A stretch of 64,000 nt of DNA, from contig NZ_JABBGJ010000004.1 in assembly GCF_012927345.1 (NCBI RefSeq), positions 62,001 through 126,000 of the forward strand. Reading direction: 5' to 3'. Source of the stretch: Paraburkholderia polaris. GTDB taxonomy: Bacteria > Pseudomonadota > Gammaproteobacteria > Burkholderiales > Burkholderiaceae. Position numbers and translations under genes: made by a program. Under the pieces are notes generated by a model that was given only the letters and a program-made list of their open reading frames with translations, did not search any database and was not told where the DNA came from. This document shows positions 20,750 through 29,127 of this stretch, in pieces (the stretch's first letter is position 1; every line of letters begins with the position of its first letter).

Positions 20750-21418
20750 ATGATCGACTTCGAGCCGAAATTCATCACCTTCGATTGCTACGGCACCCTC
20801 GTCAAATTCCGCATGGCCGACATGGCGCGGGAAATCTACGGCGCCCGCCTCCACGGCGACGCGCTGGAAAACTTCGTCAAGCTATTCGCCGCCTACCGTC
20901 GTGACGAAGTGCTTGGCGCCTGGAAGCCCTACCGCGACGTCGTCATCAATTCCGTGCGCCGCGCCTGCGAGCGCACCGGCGTGCCCTTCATCGAAGCCGA
21001 GGCCGAACAGTTCTACCTGGCCGTGCCGACCTGGGGGCCGCATCCCGACGTCCCGGAAGGCCTCTCGCGCCTTGCGAAAAAATACAAGCTGGTCGGCCTG
21101 AGCAACGCGGCCAACGAGCAGATCATGAGCAATATCGAGAAGCTCGGCGCACCGTTCCATGCCGTCATCACGGCCGAAGAAGCCGGCGCCTACAAGCCGC
21201 GCATGCAAGGCTTCGAATACATGTTCAAGAAGCTTGACGTGCAGCCTCATGAAATCCTGCACGTCTCGTCGAGCCCGCGCTACGACCTGATGACCGCGCA
21301 CGACCTCGGCATTGTCCACAAGGCTCATGTGCTGCGTGGCCACGAACCGGAAGCACCGGAATACGGTTATACGCCGGTCAGGAGCATCATCGAGTTGGCG
21401 GAACAGCTCGGTCTGTAA
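20750..21418 (+). CDS. HAD hydrolase, haloacid dehalogenase type II-like
   Basis: 222 residues. The nucleophile motif is FDCYGTLV (Asp at residue 10), motif II is GLSNAANE, the lysine is in AGAYKPRM, and motif IV lies near VSSSPRYDLMTAHDLG. This is the layout of (S)-2-haloacid dehalogenases, although many family members act on phosphate esters. It stands divergent from the Lrp gene and convergent with the DAO oxidase, whose partner genes carry out kinase and phospho-lyase chemistry, so a phosphatase role is equally possible. Confidence 0.8.
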   Translation: MIDFEPKFITFDCYGTLVKFRMADMAREIYGARLHGDALENFVKLFAAYRRDEVLGAWKPYRDVVINSVRRACERTGVPFIEAEAEQFYLAVPTWGPHPDVPEGLSRLAKKYKLVGLSNAANEQIMSNIEKLGAPFHAVITAEEAGAYKPRMQGFEYMFKKLDVQPHEILHVSSSPRYDLMTAHDLGIVHKAHVLRGHEPEAPEYGYTPVRSIIELAEQLGL

Positions 21419-21525
21419 CTCATCCGCGCCCCCTGGCCGCCGTGTTCGACGTCGGCCAGGCGCTCATATCGCGCCATGCCACTGACGCCTGCCTTGAGGC
21501 CGATGCCGCGGCATCGCCCTGTCGA

Positions 21526-22851
21526 TCAGAACTCCGCTACCTTGCCGCGTACCGATTTGGCCAGGCGCTCCGGGCGATACGGCAAGGGATCGACGATCGG
21601 CTGCGCGTTCGTCACCAGATCGGCCACCAGATGCCCCGCACCCGGTCCGATTCCGAAGCCGTGGCCGCTGAAGCCGGCCGCAAGGAAGAGCCCCGGCATC
21701 TCGTCAAGCTCACCGATCGCCGGCACGCCGTCGGGTGTGCTGTCGATATACCCGGCCCACGCATGCGCAACAGCGGCCGACGACAGTGCCGGCAACAGCC
21801 GGCGCGCGCGCCGCAACGTCTCCTCGACGGCTTCGCGATCGGGCGCCGGATCGAGCACGCGGTTGCTTTCCATCGGCGTTGGCGCGTCGAGCCGCCATTT
21901 CGTCACGGTCTCGTGGCCCGAGCGCCAGCCAGTCAGGTCTCCCAGCTTGAGGCTGCGCCGACGCTTGGCGAACATTGGCAGAAAGTCCTGTGCATAGCGC
22001 AATTGTTGCAACGTGGGATCGACCTTCGCGCGCCCGCTGATCGCCAGCGTGTGGCCGCCATCGCCTCGACGCGTGATCGACACCTCGGCCGTATGCAACG
22101 CATCGGGAATCCCTTGCGCCCCCGGCAGGACCGACAGGATCGACGCCCTGACGGACGCCTGCGGGAAGCGGATTCCAAGTTGCCGGCAGAACGACGACGC
22201 CCATGCCCCGCCGGCGAGCACCACGGTCCGGGCGCGAATGGTGCCGGCCTCGGTGACAACACCGCTTACGCGGCCGGCTTCGGTCTCGAGCCCACGCGCA
22301 GCGCATTGCTGATGCACCGTGCCGCCCTCCTGCATTATCCCCATTGCGATGACCGGAGCGGCGACAGCAGGATCGGCCGTTCCGTCCGATGGTGAGAACA
22401 CCCCGCCCTTCCACGCCTGTCCGGTCGCGACGCCACGCTCGCTTGCCTCGCGCGCATTCAGCATATGCGTCGTGACGCCGACACCCGCGGCAAAATCGCG
22501 CCACCGTGCCCAACCTTCAATCTCCTCCGCGCTGTGGCTCAGGTATAGCAGCCCGCAGCGACGGAACCCAGTGTCGCGGCCGATCTCGACGGCGAACCTC
22601 TCCCACAGCGCCAGGCTTCTGGTGGACATCGGCAATTCGCGTGCATCGCGGTTCTGCTGACGGCACCAGCCCCAGTTCCGGCTCGACTGCTCCGCGCCGA
22701 TAAAGCCTTTCTCGACCAGCGCGACCCGCACGCCACGTCGCGCAAGGTAGTACGCGGAACACACGCCCACGATCCCACCACCGATGACGACAACATCGAC
22801 CTCCCCCGGCACTGTCGGGGTCGTCTCGATTTTCAGCAGCGGTGCAGGCAT
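21526..22851 (-). CDS. FAD-dependent amine/amino acid oxidoreductase (DAO family)
   Basis: 441 residues from ATG 22851. The upstream in-frame part is hydrophobic text overlapping the promoter and was dropped. The FAD fold motif is [21 protein letters not shown] near the start (core GGGIVG). SSRNWGWCRQQ and the C-terminal AAGFSGHGFGIGPGAG complete the DAO pattern. It probably oxidises a C-N bond of an amine or amino acid. It diverges from the kinase/aminotransferase fusion, and both share a 96-base promoter with two identical-type operators. Confidence 0.85.
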   Translation of the reverse strand: MPAPLLKIETTPTVPGEVDVVVIGGGIVGVCSAYYLARRGVRVALVEKGFIGAEQSSRNWGWCRQQNRDARELPMSTRSLALWERFAVEIGRDTGFRRCGLLYLSHSAEEIEGWARWRDFAAGVGVTTHMLNAREASERGVATGQAWKGGVFSPSDGTADPAVAAPVIAMGIMQEGGTVHQQCAARGLETEAGRVSGVVTEAGTIRARTVVLAGGAWASSFCRQLGIRFPQASVRASILSVLPGAQGIPDALHTAEVSITRRGDGGHTLAISGRAKVDPTLQQLRYAQDFLPMFAKRRRSLKLGDLTGWRSGHETVTKWRLDAPTPMESNRVLDPAPDREAVEETLRRARRLLPALSSAAVAHAWAGYIDSTPDGVPAIGELDEMPGLFLAAGFSGHGFGIGPGAGHLVADLVTNAQPIVDPLPYRPERLAKSVRGKVAEF

Positions 22852-22870
22852 GACGCAACTCCAGAGTAGT

Positions 22871-22881
22871 TTGTAGAACAA
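22871..22881. promoter_or_regulatory. Operator copy 1, TTGT-N3-ACAA
   Basis: TTGTAGAACAA followed by TAA. It is a perfect inverted repeat of four bases around three, fitting the TnGTnnnACnA consensus of FadR-subfamily (FCD) GntR regulators. It lies 20 bases before the oxidase start. Confidence 0.55.
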
Positions 22882-22934
22882 TAACAGGGAAGCGGCACGG
22901 AAAAAAAGCAATATTTGGGGTTTACAACCAAAAA

Positions 22935-22945
22935 TTGTCCAACAA
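22935..22945. promoter_or_regulatory. Operator copy 2, TTGT-N3-ACAA
   Basis: TTGTCCAACAA, again followed by TAA, and extended by a base pair to ATTGT/ACAAT. It is 64 bases (about six helical turns) from copy 1, directly before the fusion gene. The GntR gene just downstream of the fusion is the obvious candidate to bind both. Confidence 0.6.
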
Positions 22946-22947
22946 TA

Positions 22948-25518
22948 ATGAGCCAACTTTTGCTCACCCCCGGTTCGCCGATGTCCGCACCCATTACTTT
23001 CAGCGACGTATCCACTACGCCCTCATCGGCGCTCGATGCCCTGCTGGCCAGCAGCCTGTCGGTCAGATTCCCCCGTCTGGACACAGTTGATGCGATTGAG
23101 ATTACACGCCGCGTGTATGGCATAGATGGCACAGCTACGAGGTTTTCGACCGAGAAAGACGACACCTTTCGCATCGACGCCGGCGACGGCTCGCGGTACG
23201 TACTGAAAATCTCGAACCCTGGCGAGACGGCTGAAGAACTCGACCTGCAGGTCGCCGCGATGCGGCACGTTGCCGTCGTCGCGCCGGGGTTGCCGGTGCC
23301 GCGCGTGCTGCGAGGTATTGACGGACAATTTGTCTTGCCGCTGGGATCATCGACGCACCCGCATCGTACGGCAAGGCTCTACAGCTACCTCGAAGGCGTG
23401 CCGCTCGACGCGCTGCACCCCAGCGCGCGCAATCGCTACGAGATCGGTGAGGTGCTGGCGCAGTTGCGACTGGCCATGGCCGGTTTTCGCCATCCGCACG
23501 AGCACCGGGTACTGGCCTGGGACGTGAAGCACCTGTTGAGTCTGACAGGGTTGCAGGCCCATATCGCCGACCCATTGCACCGCTCGCTGATCGAGCAGGC
23601 ATTCGCACGCTTTGCGGCGATCGAGCCGGCCCTGCGCTGCTGCCCGACGCAAGTCGTGCACAACGACTTCAACCGCTCGAACATCGTCGCCAACCCGGGC
23701 GGCGCGAACTTCGTCAGCGGCATCATCGACTTTGGCGACACCGTGCACACGGCGGTAGCCATCGACGTCGCCACGGCGCTCATGAACCAGTTCCCGCTCG
23801 ACTTCGACGCCGACGGCCCGCACGACCTGTTTGTCGAGGCGCGCGACCTGCTGCGCGGCTATCTCGCGCATGCCCAGCTCAGCGACGACGAACTGCTGCT
23901 GATTCCGCACCTGGCCATGGCGCGCGTCGCGGCGCGCGCCTTGCTGACTTCATGGCGCGCAAAACTGTTCCCGGAAAACGAAGCCTACATCCTGCGTTTC
24001 ACCCGGCCGGGATGGGAGCATCTGCGCTGGTTCATGCAGCGCGACCATGACACTGTTTCCAATGCCTTGCTTGAATTCGTCCGCCGACCCACTCACCCCG
24101 CCTCTCGTGATCCCTCTATGAACGCCGCCCCCACGTCGCAGCCGCCAGTTCTCAACGAAGCTGTAGATATCAGCAAACCCGACGACAGCCTGCGCGGCGA
24201 CATGCCGAACGGCTTCAATCCGTCGGCGATCTCGCACCTTGACGCCGCCACGCAACAACACGTCGCGCGACGCGTACGGCTGCTCAGTCCGTCGTATCGC
24301 CTGTTCTACGCCGAGCCGGTAAAAATCGTGCGCGGCGAAAAGGTCTATCTGTACGACGACAAGGGCAACGACTATCTCGACGCCTACAACAATGTCGTCT
24401 GCGTCGGGCATGCCAATCCGCGCATCGTCGACGCTGTTACCCGCCAGCTCTCGACGCTCTGCACGCATACCCGCTACATGCAGGAGCCGATCCTCGACTA
24501 CGCCGAGGACCTGCTCTCGACGTTCAGCACGTCGATCCGCGAAGGCCAGATGATGTTCACCTGCACCGGTTCCGAGGCCAACGACCTGGCCATGCGCATC
24601 GCGATGCACTACACCGGCAACACAGGCGTGATCGTGACCAGCGAGGCCTATCACGGCAACTCGCACCTGACCTCGAGCTTTTCGCCGTCGCTGGGCCGCA
24701 GGGCCTTGCTCGGCCCCTACGTGCGCACGGTCCCAGCCCCCGACTCATACCGGATGACGCCGTCCGAGATCGGCCAGCGCATGGCCGAGCAGGTCGCGTT
24801 GCAAATCGAGGACATCCGCCGTCACGGCGGCGGCCTCGCGGCGTTCATCGCCGACTCTTTCTTCTCGTCGGATGGCGTATTTGCCCACCCGACTGATGTG
24901 CTCGCGCCGGTCGCCGAGGTGGTGCGCCGTGCTGGCGGCCTGTTCATCGCGGACGAGGTACAGTCGGGCTTCGGGCGTAGTGGTACCCATATGTGGGGGC
25001 ATGAGCGCCACGGGGTTGTGCCCGACATTGTCACGCTGGGCAAGCCGATGGGCAACGGCTATCCAGTGGCGGGTCTGGTCGTGCGCCCAGATGTCGTCGC
25101 CAGTTTCGGCCAGGACATGCGCTACTTCAATACCTTCGGTGGTAATTCAGTGGCGGTCGCTGCCGCGCAGGCCACGCTCGACGTGCTGCGCGACGAGCAC
25201 GTGCTGGACAATGCACAACGGGTCGGTTCGATCATGCTCGAGGGCTTGAACGGGCTGGCAAAGAAATACGAATGCATCGGCGACGTGCGCGGCACAGGTC
25301 TGTATTTCGGCGTGGAGATGGTGCATGATCGCGCGAAAAAGGACACCGACATAGCAACGGCGCTCAAAGTGGTCAATGGCCTGCGCCAGCGGCGCGTGCT
25401 GATTTCGGCGACCGGGCCGGACGCGAGCGTGCTGAAGATCCGACCGCCGCTGGTGTTCGCGGCCAAGGACGCCGACCGCCTGCTGACGGAACTGGACACC
25501 GTGCTCGCCGCCCTGTGA
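22948..25518 (+). CDS. APH-family kinase fused to class III aminotransferase/phospho-lyase
   Basis: 856 residues from ATG 22948. An alternative ATG at 22981 would leave the operator outside the coding part, and neither has a good ribosome site. Residues about 1-360 form an aminoglycoside-phosphotransferase-type kinase (catalytic VVHNDFNRSNIV, metal site IIDFGD). Residues about 400-856 form a PLP class III aminotransferase (GSEANDLAMR, ADEVQSGFGRSG, PLP lysine in TLGKPMGNGYP). Close relatives of the second half, AGXT2L1 and AGXT2L2, are phospho-lyases for phosphoethanolamine and 5-phosphohydroxylysine. The matching kinases phosphorylate the same alcohols. One chain would thus phosphorylate an amino-alcohol and eliminate phosphate and ammonia to give an aldehyde. 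The substrate is open. Confidence 0.85.
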   Translation: MSQLLLTPGSPMSAPITFSDVSTTPSSALDALLASSLSVRFPRLDTVDAIEITRRVYGIDGTATRFSTEKDDTFRIDAGDGSRYVLKISNPGETAEELDLQVAAMRHVAVVAPGLPVPRVLRGIDGQFVLPLGSSTHPHRTARLYSYLEGVPLDALHPSARNRYEIGEVLAQLRLAMAGFRHPHEHRVLAWDVKHLLSLTGLQAHIADPLHRSLIEQAFARFAAIEPALRCCPTQVVHNDFNRSNIVANPGGANFVSGIIDFGDTVHTAVAIDVATALMNQFPLDFDADGPHDLFVEARDLLRGYLAHAQLSDDELLLIPHLAMARVAARALLTSWRAKLFPENEAYILRFTRPGWEHLRWFMQRDHDTVSNALLEFVRRPTHPASRDPSMNAAPTSQPPVLNEAVDISKPDDSLRGDMPNGFNPSAISHLDAATQQHVARRVRLLSPSYRLFYAEPVKIVRGEKVYLYDDKGNDYLDAYNNVVCVGHANPRIVDAVTRQLSTLCTHTRYMQEPILDYAEDLLSTFSTSIREGQMMFTCTGSEANDLAMRIAMHYTGNTGVIVTSEAYHGNSHLTSSFSPSLGRRALLGPYVRTVPAPDSYRMTPSEIGQRMAEQVALQIEDIRRHGGGLAAFIADSFFSSDGVFAHPTDVLAPVAEVVRRAGGLFIADEVQSGFGRSGTHMWGHERHGVVPDIVTLGKPMGNGYPVAGLVVRPDVVASFGQDMRYFNTFGGNSVAVAAAQATLDVLRDEHVLDNAQRVGSIMLEGLNGLAKKYECIGDVRGTGLYFGVEMVHDRAKKDTDIATALKVVNGLRQRRVLISATGPDASVLKIRPPLVFAAKDADRLLTELDTVLAAL

Positions 25519-25617
25519 TCACTGATGGCCGGTCGCGCCCACCATCCGGCTATCGACAGGCGGCACGTTGAGGTGCATCCGCCGCATATAATCGTGGTAC
25601 CCAAGAACTATCGCGAT

Positions 25618-26310
25618 ATGAGTGCACTAATTTCCAAACCGGCGGGCGTCGTCGAGGCGGCCAGGCCCACAGCCGTCGAAGCGCTGGCCGAGAAGCTCAA
25701 GACCCGCATCCTGAACGGCGACTTCGCGCCGGGCGAGTACCTGCGCGACATCAGGATGGCCGAGGAGTACGAGGTTTCGCGCAGCACATTCCGTACGGCC
25801 GCACAGTTGCTGGTTGGCCGCCGCATCCTGCGTCAGGTGGCCAACCGCGGCTTCTTCGTGCCGGAGTTCTCAGCCGACGACATCGTTGACGTGACGCGTT
25901 TTCGGGGCGTGCTCGAAGCCGAAGCGGTGAAGATGATCGTGCATACCGGGCAAATCCCGGTCGAGGCGATCAACGCTGTCGAGCGGCTGCGTCATGCCCC
26001 CGGCGACGCGCCGGTCTCGTTCATGGTGGCGGCGGATCGCGACTTCCATCGTGCGATTGTGTCGGCCAGCGGAAGCGAGCGGCTGCAACGCAGCTACGAA
26101 GCGATCGAAAGCGAGATCGAATTGCTGCTGGTACAGCAGCGCCAGCATTTCTACCAAAATCCGAAGGAAATCGTGCGCGAGCACGAGCATTTGATCGCCT
26201 GCCTGAAGACGCGCGACTTCGCGGCCGCGCGCGACGCCTTCCTCGAACACTGGGATGATTTGCGCGTCAAGCTGCTGCGCGTCGAGGCGAACAAGCTGCG
26301 GGCGCGCTGA
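25618..26310 (+). CDS. GntR-family regulator (FCD type)
   Basis: 230 residues from ATG 25618. An ATG at 25525 in the same frame would add 31 unlikely residues. The N-terminal winged helix has LKTRILNGDFAPGEYLRDI and YEVSRSTFRTAAQLL. The C-terminal all-helical FCD domain carries likely metal or ligand histidines (FHRAI, REHEHLI). It follows the fusion gene by about 100 bases on the same strand and is the best candidate to act on the paired TTGT-N3-ACAA sites. Confidence 0.85.
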   Translation: MSALISKPAGVVEAARPTAVEALAEKLKTRILNGDFAPGEYLRDIRMAEEYEVSRSTFRTAAQLLVGRRILRQVANRGFFVPEFSADDIVDVTRFRGVLEAEAVKMIVHTGQIPVEAINAVERLRHAPGDAPVSFMVAADRDFHRAIVSASGSERLQRSYEAIESEIELLLVQQRQHFYQNPKEIVREHEHLIACLKTRDFAAARDAFLEHWDDLRVKLLRVEANKLRAR

Positions 26311-26421
26311 ATTGGCTTTGGGTCGTGGGCACCATGTCGCCTCACATACCAGAACCGTTCAGTTTGAGTTGAGATGCCGTTTGCGACCTGCAATGCAGCC
26401 TCGCTAGAATTGGCGGTCACA

Positions 26422-26532
26422 TCAATTGTTTTGACGACCGAAAATATAGACGCCTGCCAACAAAAGCAGAGTGGTCGCCGTCGTCGCGGCAGCGGCCGAT
26501 GCGAGCAATGCAAAGGAAGGCCTTGTAGACAT
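26422..26532 (-). CDS. Possible 36-residue membrane peptide
   Basis: From ATG 26532 the frame reads MSTRPSFALLASAAAATTA, then TTLLLLAGVYIFGRQNN: one clear membrane helix with a basic N-terminus and a polar tail. There is no good ribosome site, and it lies alone in a 330-base gap between two GntR genes. The rest of this gap (26311-26640) shows nothing else. Confidence 0.3.
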   Translation of the reverse strand: MSTRPSFALLASAAAATTATTLLLLAGVYIFGRQNN

Positions 26533-26640
26533 AAAGCGTGTCTTACCCCGGTCGCGTGTATCCTGACGATAACAGGCGGCGCCTCTGTGTAGGTCACCAC
26601 GCTCCTTGTACGCTCGAGTCCACCGTTTCTGATAGCTCCA

Positions 26641-27336
26641 ATGAGAAAAAGCAATTCCGTCAAGAATACTCACAACCGCGGAGTCGCAAGTCCGCCCGAG
26701 CAGTTGCTGGCTGATGTCGCATTCGCGCAGATCGAAGAAATGATCATCACGCGTCGCCTGCCACCCGGTTCCATGATCTCCGAGGTGCAGCTTGCAGCCG
26801 AGTTGGACATGGGGAGAACGCCGGTCCGCGAGGCTCTCCAGCGGTTACGCCAGGTCGGATTCGTTGAAATGCTGCCGCGCCGCGGTACGCTGGTTGCCGG
26901 TGTCGATATTCGCCAACAACTCGAACTGCTGGAGGTAAGACGTCCGCTAGAGGAGCTCGTCGTCCGGATGGCGGCGCTGCGTGCGACGCAGGAGGAGCGC
27001 AGCAACCTCCGAGAACTCGCCAAGGTGATGGCTGCGGCAGCCGAACGCGGAAATATGGAGGACTGGATTCGCGCCGGTGGGGTGATTCACGAGGCAGAAG
27101 TCCGCGCGACCCACAACAGCATGCTGATCACCAGCATGCAGCCAATTCACGCTCAGTCGCGAAGATTCTGGTACCTGCACATCGGGCAAAATCGCGCGTA
27201 TGTGGAGGGCGCGCAGCTGCACGCCAAAGTACTGAACGCCATCGCACAGGGCGATGGCGATCAGGCGGCGGCCGCCGCTAACGGGTTGATGCAGTTCATC
27301 GAGCGGTTTACCCGCTCCGCGCTCGATACTTTCTAG
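26641..27336 (+). CDS. GntR-family regulator (FCD type)
   Basis: 231 residues. The wHTH part is IEEMIITRRLPPGSMISE, LAAELDMGRTPVREALQRL, then VGFVEMLPRRGTLV, a textbook GntR N-terminus. The helical FCD domain follows (LLEVRRPLEELVVRMAA). It points away from the organic-acid operon that lies to its right on the other strand and probably regulates it. It is clearly different from the GntR protein encoded just before it, so this is not a recent duplication. Confidence 0.88.
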   Translation: MRKSNSVKNTHNRGVASPPEQLLADVAFAQIEEMIITRRLPPGSMISEVQLAAELDMGRTPVREALQRLRQVGFVEMLPRRGTLVAGVDIRQQLELLEVRRPLEELVVRMAALRATQEERSNLRELAKVMAAAAERGNMEDWIRAGGVIHEAEVRATHNSMLITSMQPIHAQSRRFWYLHIGQNRAYVEGAQLHAKVLNAIAQGDGDQAAAAANGLMQFIERFTRSALDTF

Positions 27337-27606
27337 CGGTTACGTTATGAGGCGGGATGCGGTTCTTGAACCGCATCTGTGCATCTAATACGGCCCAGAT
27401 AGCACCGCGAACTTCAACGGTCCTCCCATCGGCCAGGGATTCGTCGAGGGTGAGTATGCATTGCGGCTAATTGGGCGGCGCCAATCATGTTGCCGCTCGA
27501 ATAACAACCGGCAATCATCCCGGCCGACCGGCCAGGATGAAAGTCGGTAAGCCGGACATGCTGCCCGATGCCGTCCAACCTATCCGTCAAACAGGTGCGA
27601 ACAGCA

Positions 27607-28905
27607 TCAGTCCGTCAGCGGATGGGGACCCTGCGCGCTCAGGTTGCCGTGAGTGTCGGAAATGTTTCGCGGCGCACGCACGAACACGGCCACCGCGAGG
27701 GCACCCGCCAGAGCAATGCCTCCGCTCAGCAGGAACGCGCTTGTGAATACCTTGGTCCATTGCACGAGGAAGCCCGTCAGAATCGGCGCGAGAATTCCGG
27801 CCGTGTTCGCCAGCAGGTGCATGAATCCGCCCACGCCGCCCATCCTCGCGGGTTCAACCGTATCCAGGATGATGGCCCAGTACACGCTGAGTGTAAGGTT
27901 CATAAAGAACACGGTAATTCCCATCAGGGCGACCGCTGCACCGACGCTATTCGCCGTCCCCGCACACGCTACACAGGCAGCTGCAATCAGCAGACCACCC
28001 ACGATTACGATTTTGCGCGACTTCAGCGCATTCCCTGTCAAGCGGAAAATCCGATCGGAGATAAAGCCGCCCAAAGCGATCCCCATAAACCCGAGAATCC
28101 ATGGGATGACGTTGACGATGCTCATCGAAGACAGGCTCAGATGTCGTTCCATCATCAGGTAGCTGGGGAACCACGACAGAAAGAAATAAAGGATGTAGGC
28201 GTAGCCAAAGTAGGCAAGCGAGGTTGCCCAGATGGTTGGACTTTTCAGATAGAAGCTCAACGGCGTGTGTGCGACGGACTCTCGTGCCGTAAGCTCTGCG
28301 CCTGCGTCCGATCCCGCCGGCATAGCACCGCGAACCCAGCGGTTGCCCTCCGGCCGATCGGTAGAGAATATCGACCACATCAGCACCCACAGTACCCCGA
28401 GCACGCCGATCACGATAAAGGGAATCCGCCAACCCCAGTGGACCGCCATCAAGCCGACGACCGGCCCCGCGAGCGCCGCGCCTAATTGCAGGCCCGAATT
28501 CGCAAACCCTACTGCGGTCGTCTGCTCCTTTCGCTCGAACCAGCCGCTAATTATCTTATTCGTGCAGGTGGCTAACGGGCCTTCCCCGGCGCCGAAGATG
28601 ACCCGGATAACCAGCAGCACAGCGAGACTCGAAGCCGCTGCGGTCAAGCCGCAGAAAATTGACCAGAGGCCGATGGCGACGACGAGCACCCGTTTTGCAC
28701 CAAAGCGGTCAGCTGCATAACCGCCAATGAAGCAGAACAACGAGTACCCCACAAAAAAAGCGCTGAAGACGATGCCGAGATGGGCCGGATCGAGATGCAG
28801 ATCTTTCGCAATCAGCGGGGCCGCGACGGAGAGAGCCGCCCGGTCAAGATAGCTGATCGCGCAGGCGAGAAATAGCATGAAAACGATAAACCAACGGTAC
28901 TTCAT
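27607..28905 (-). CDS. MFS transporter, anion:cation symporter-like
   Basis: 432 residues from ATG 28905, which has the ribosome site GGAGGAGAC. Upstream in-frame text was dropped. Twelve membrane helices are predicted by eye. ISYLDRAALSVAAPLIAKDL in helix 1 and GYAADRFGAKRV between helices 2 and 3 are ACS-family marks. Members carry organic acids such as phthalate, galactarate or tartrate. It is the last gene after the FAD oxidoreductase, hydratase and CoA-transferase, and so probably imports their substrate. Confidence 0.88.
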   Translation of the reverse strand: MKYRWFIVFMLFLACAISYLDRAALSVAAPLIAKDLHLDPAHLGIVFSAFFVGYSLFCFIGGYAADRFGAKRVLVVAIGLWSIFCGLTAAASSLAVLLVIRVIFGAGEGPLATCTNKIISGWFERKEQTTAVGFANSGLQLGAALAGPVVGLMAVHWGWRIPFIVIGVLGVLWVLMWSIFSTDRPEGNRWVRGAMPAGSDAGAELTARESVAHTPLSFYLKSPTIWATSLAYFGYAYILYFFLSWFPSYLMMERHLSLSSMSIVNVIPWILGFMGIALGGFISDRIFRLTGNALKSRKIVIVGGLLIAAACVACAGTANSVGAAVALMGITVFFMNLTLSVYWAIILDTVEPARMGGVGGFMHLLANTAGILAPILTGFLVQWTKVFTSAFLLSGGIALAGALAVAVFVRAPRNISDTHGNLSAQGPHPLTD

Positions 28906-29127
28906 AGTTGTCTCCTCCGTGGCCGCCGTAGCGACCCAGATGGTCAAGCTGTCTCGGACAGATCCACACAAGTGAACCAGTCCTTGCAACGGGGGCGAAC
29001 GGGCGTACGGTATTCGGCAAGCGTGAAATTCGCCTATGGCTGATGGAACGATCGCATCTCGCGCGCATGCTGGCCGGATCAGGATAGAACTTCACACTGC
29101 AGAAAAGTACGCCGTCGCGATGATTTT

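Noticed and set aside
21419..21525. GC hairpin between the convergent HAD and DAO genes considered as a terminator
   Set aside because: A stem around CTGGCCG/CGGCCAG exists, but no T-run follows on either side, so termination cannot be claimed.
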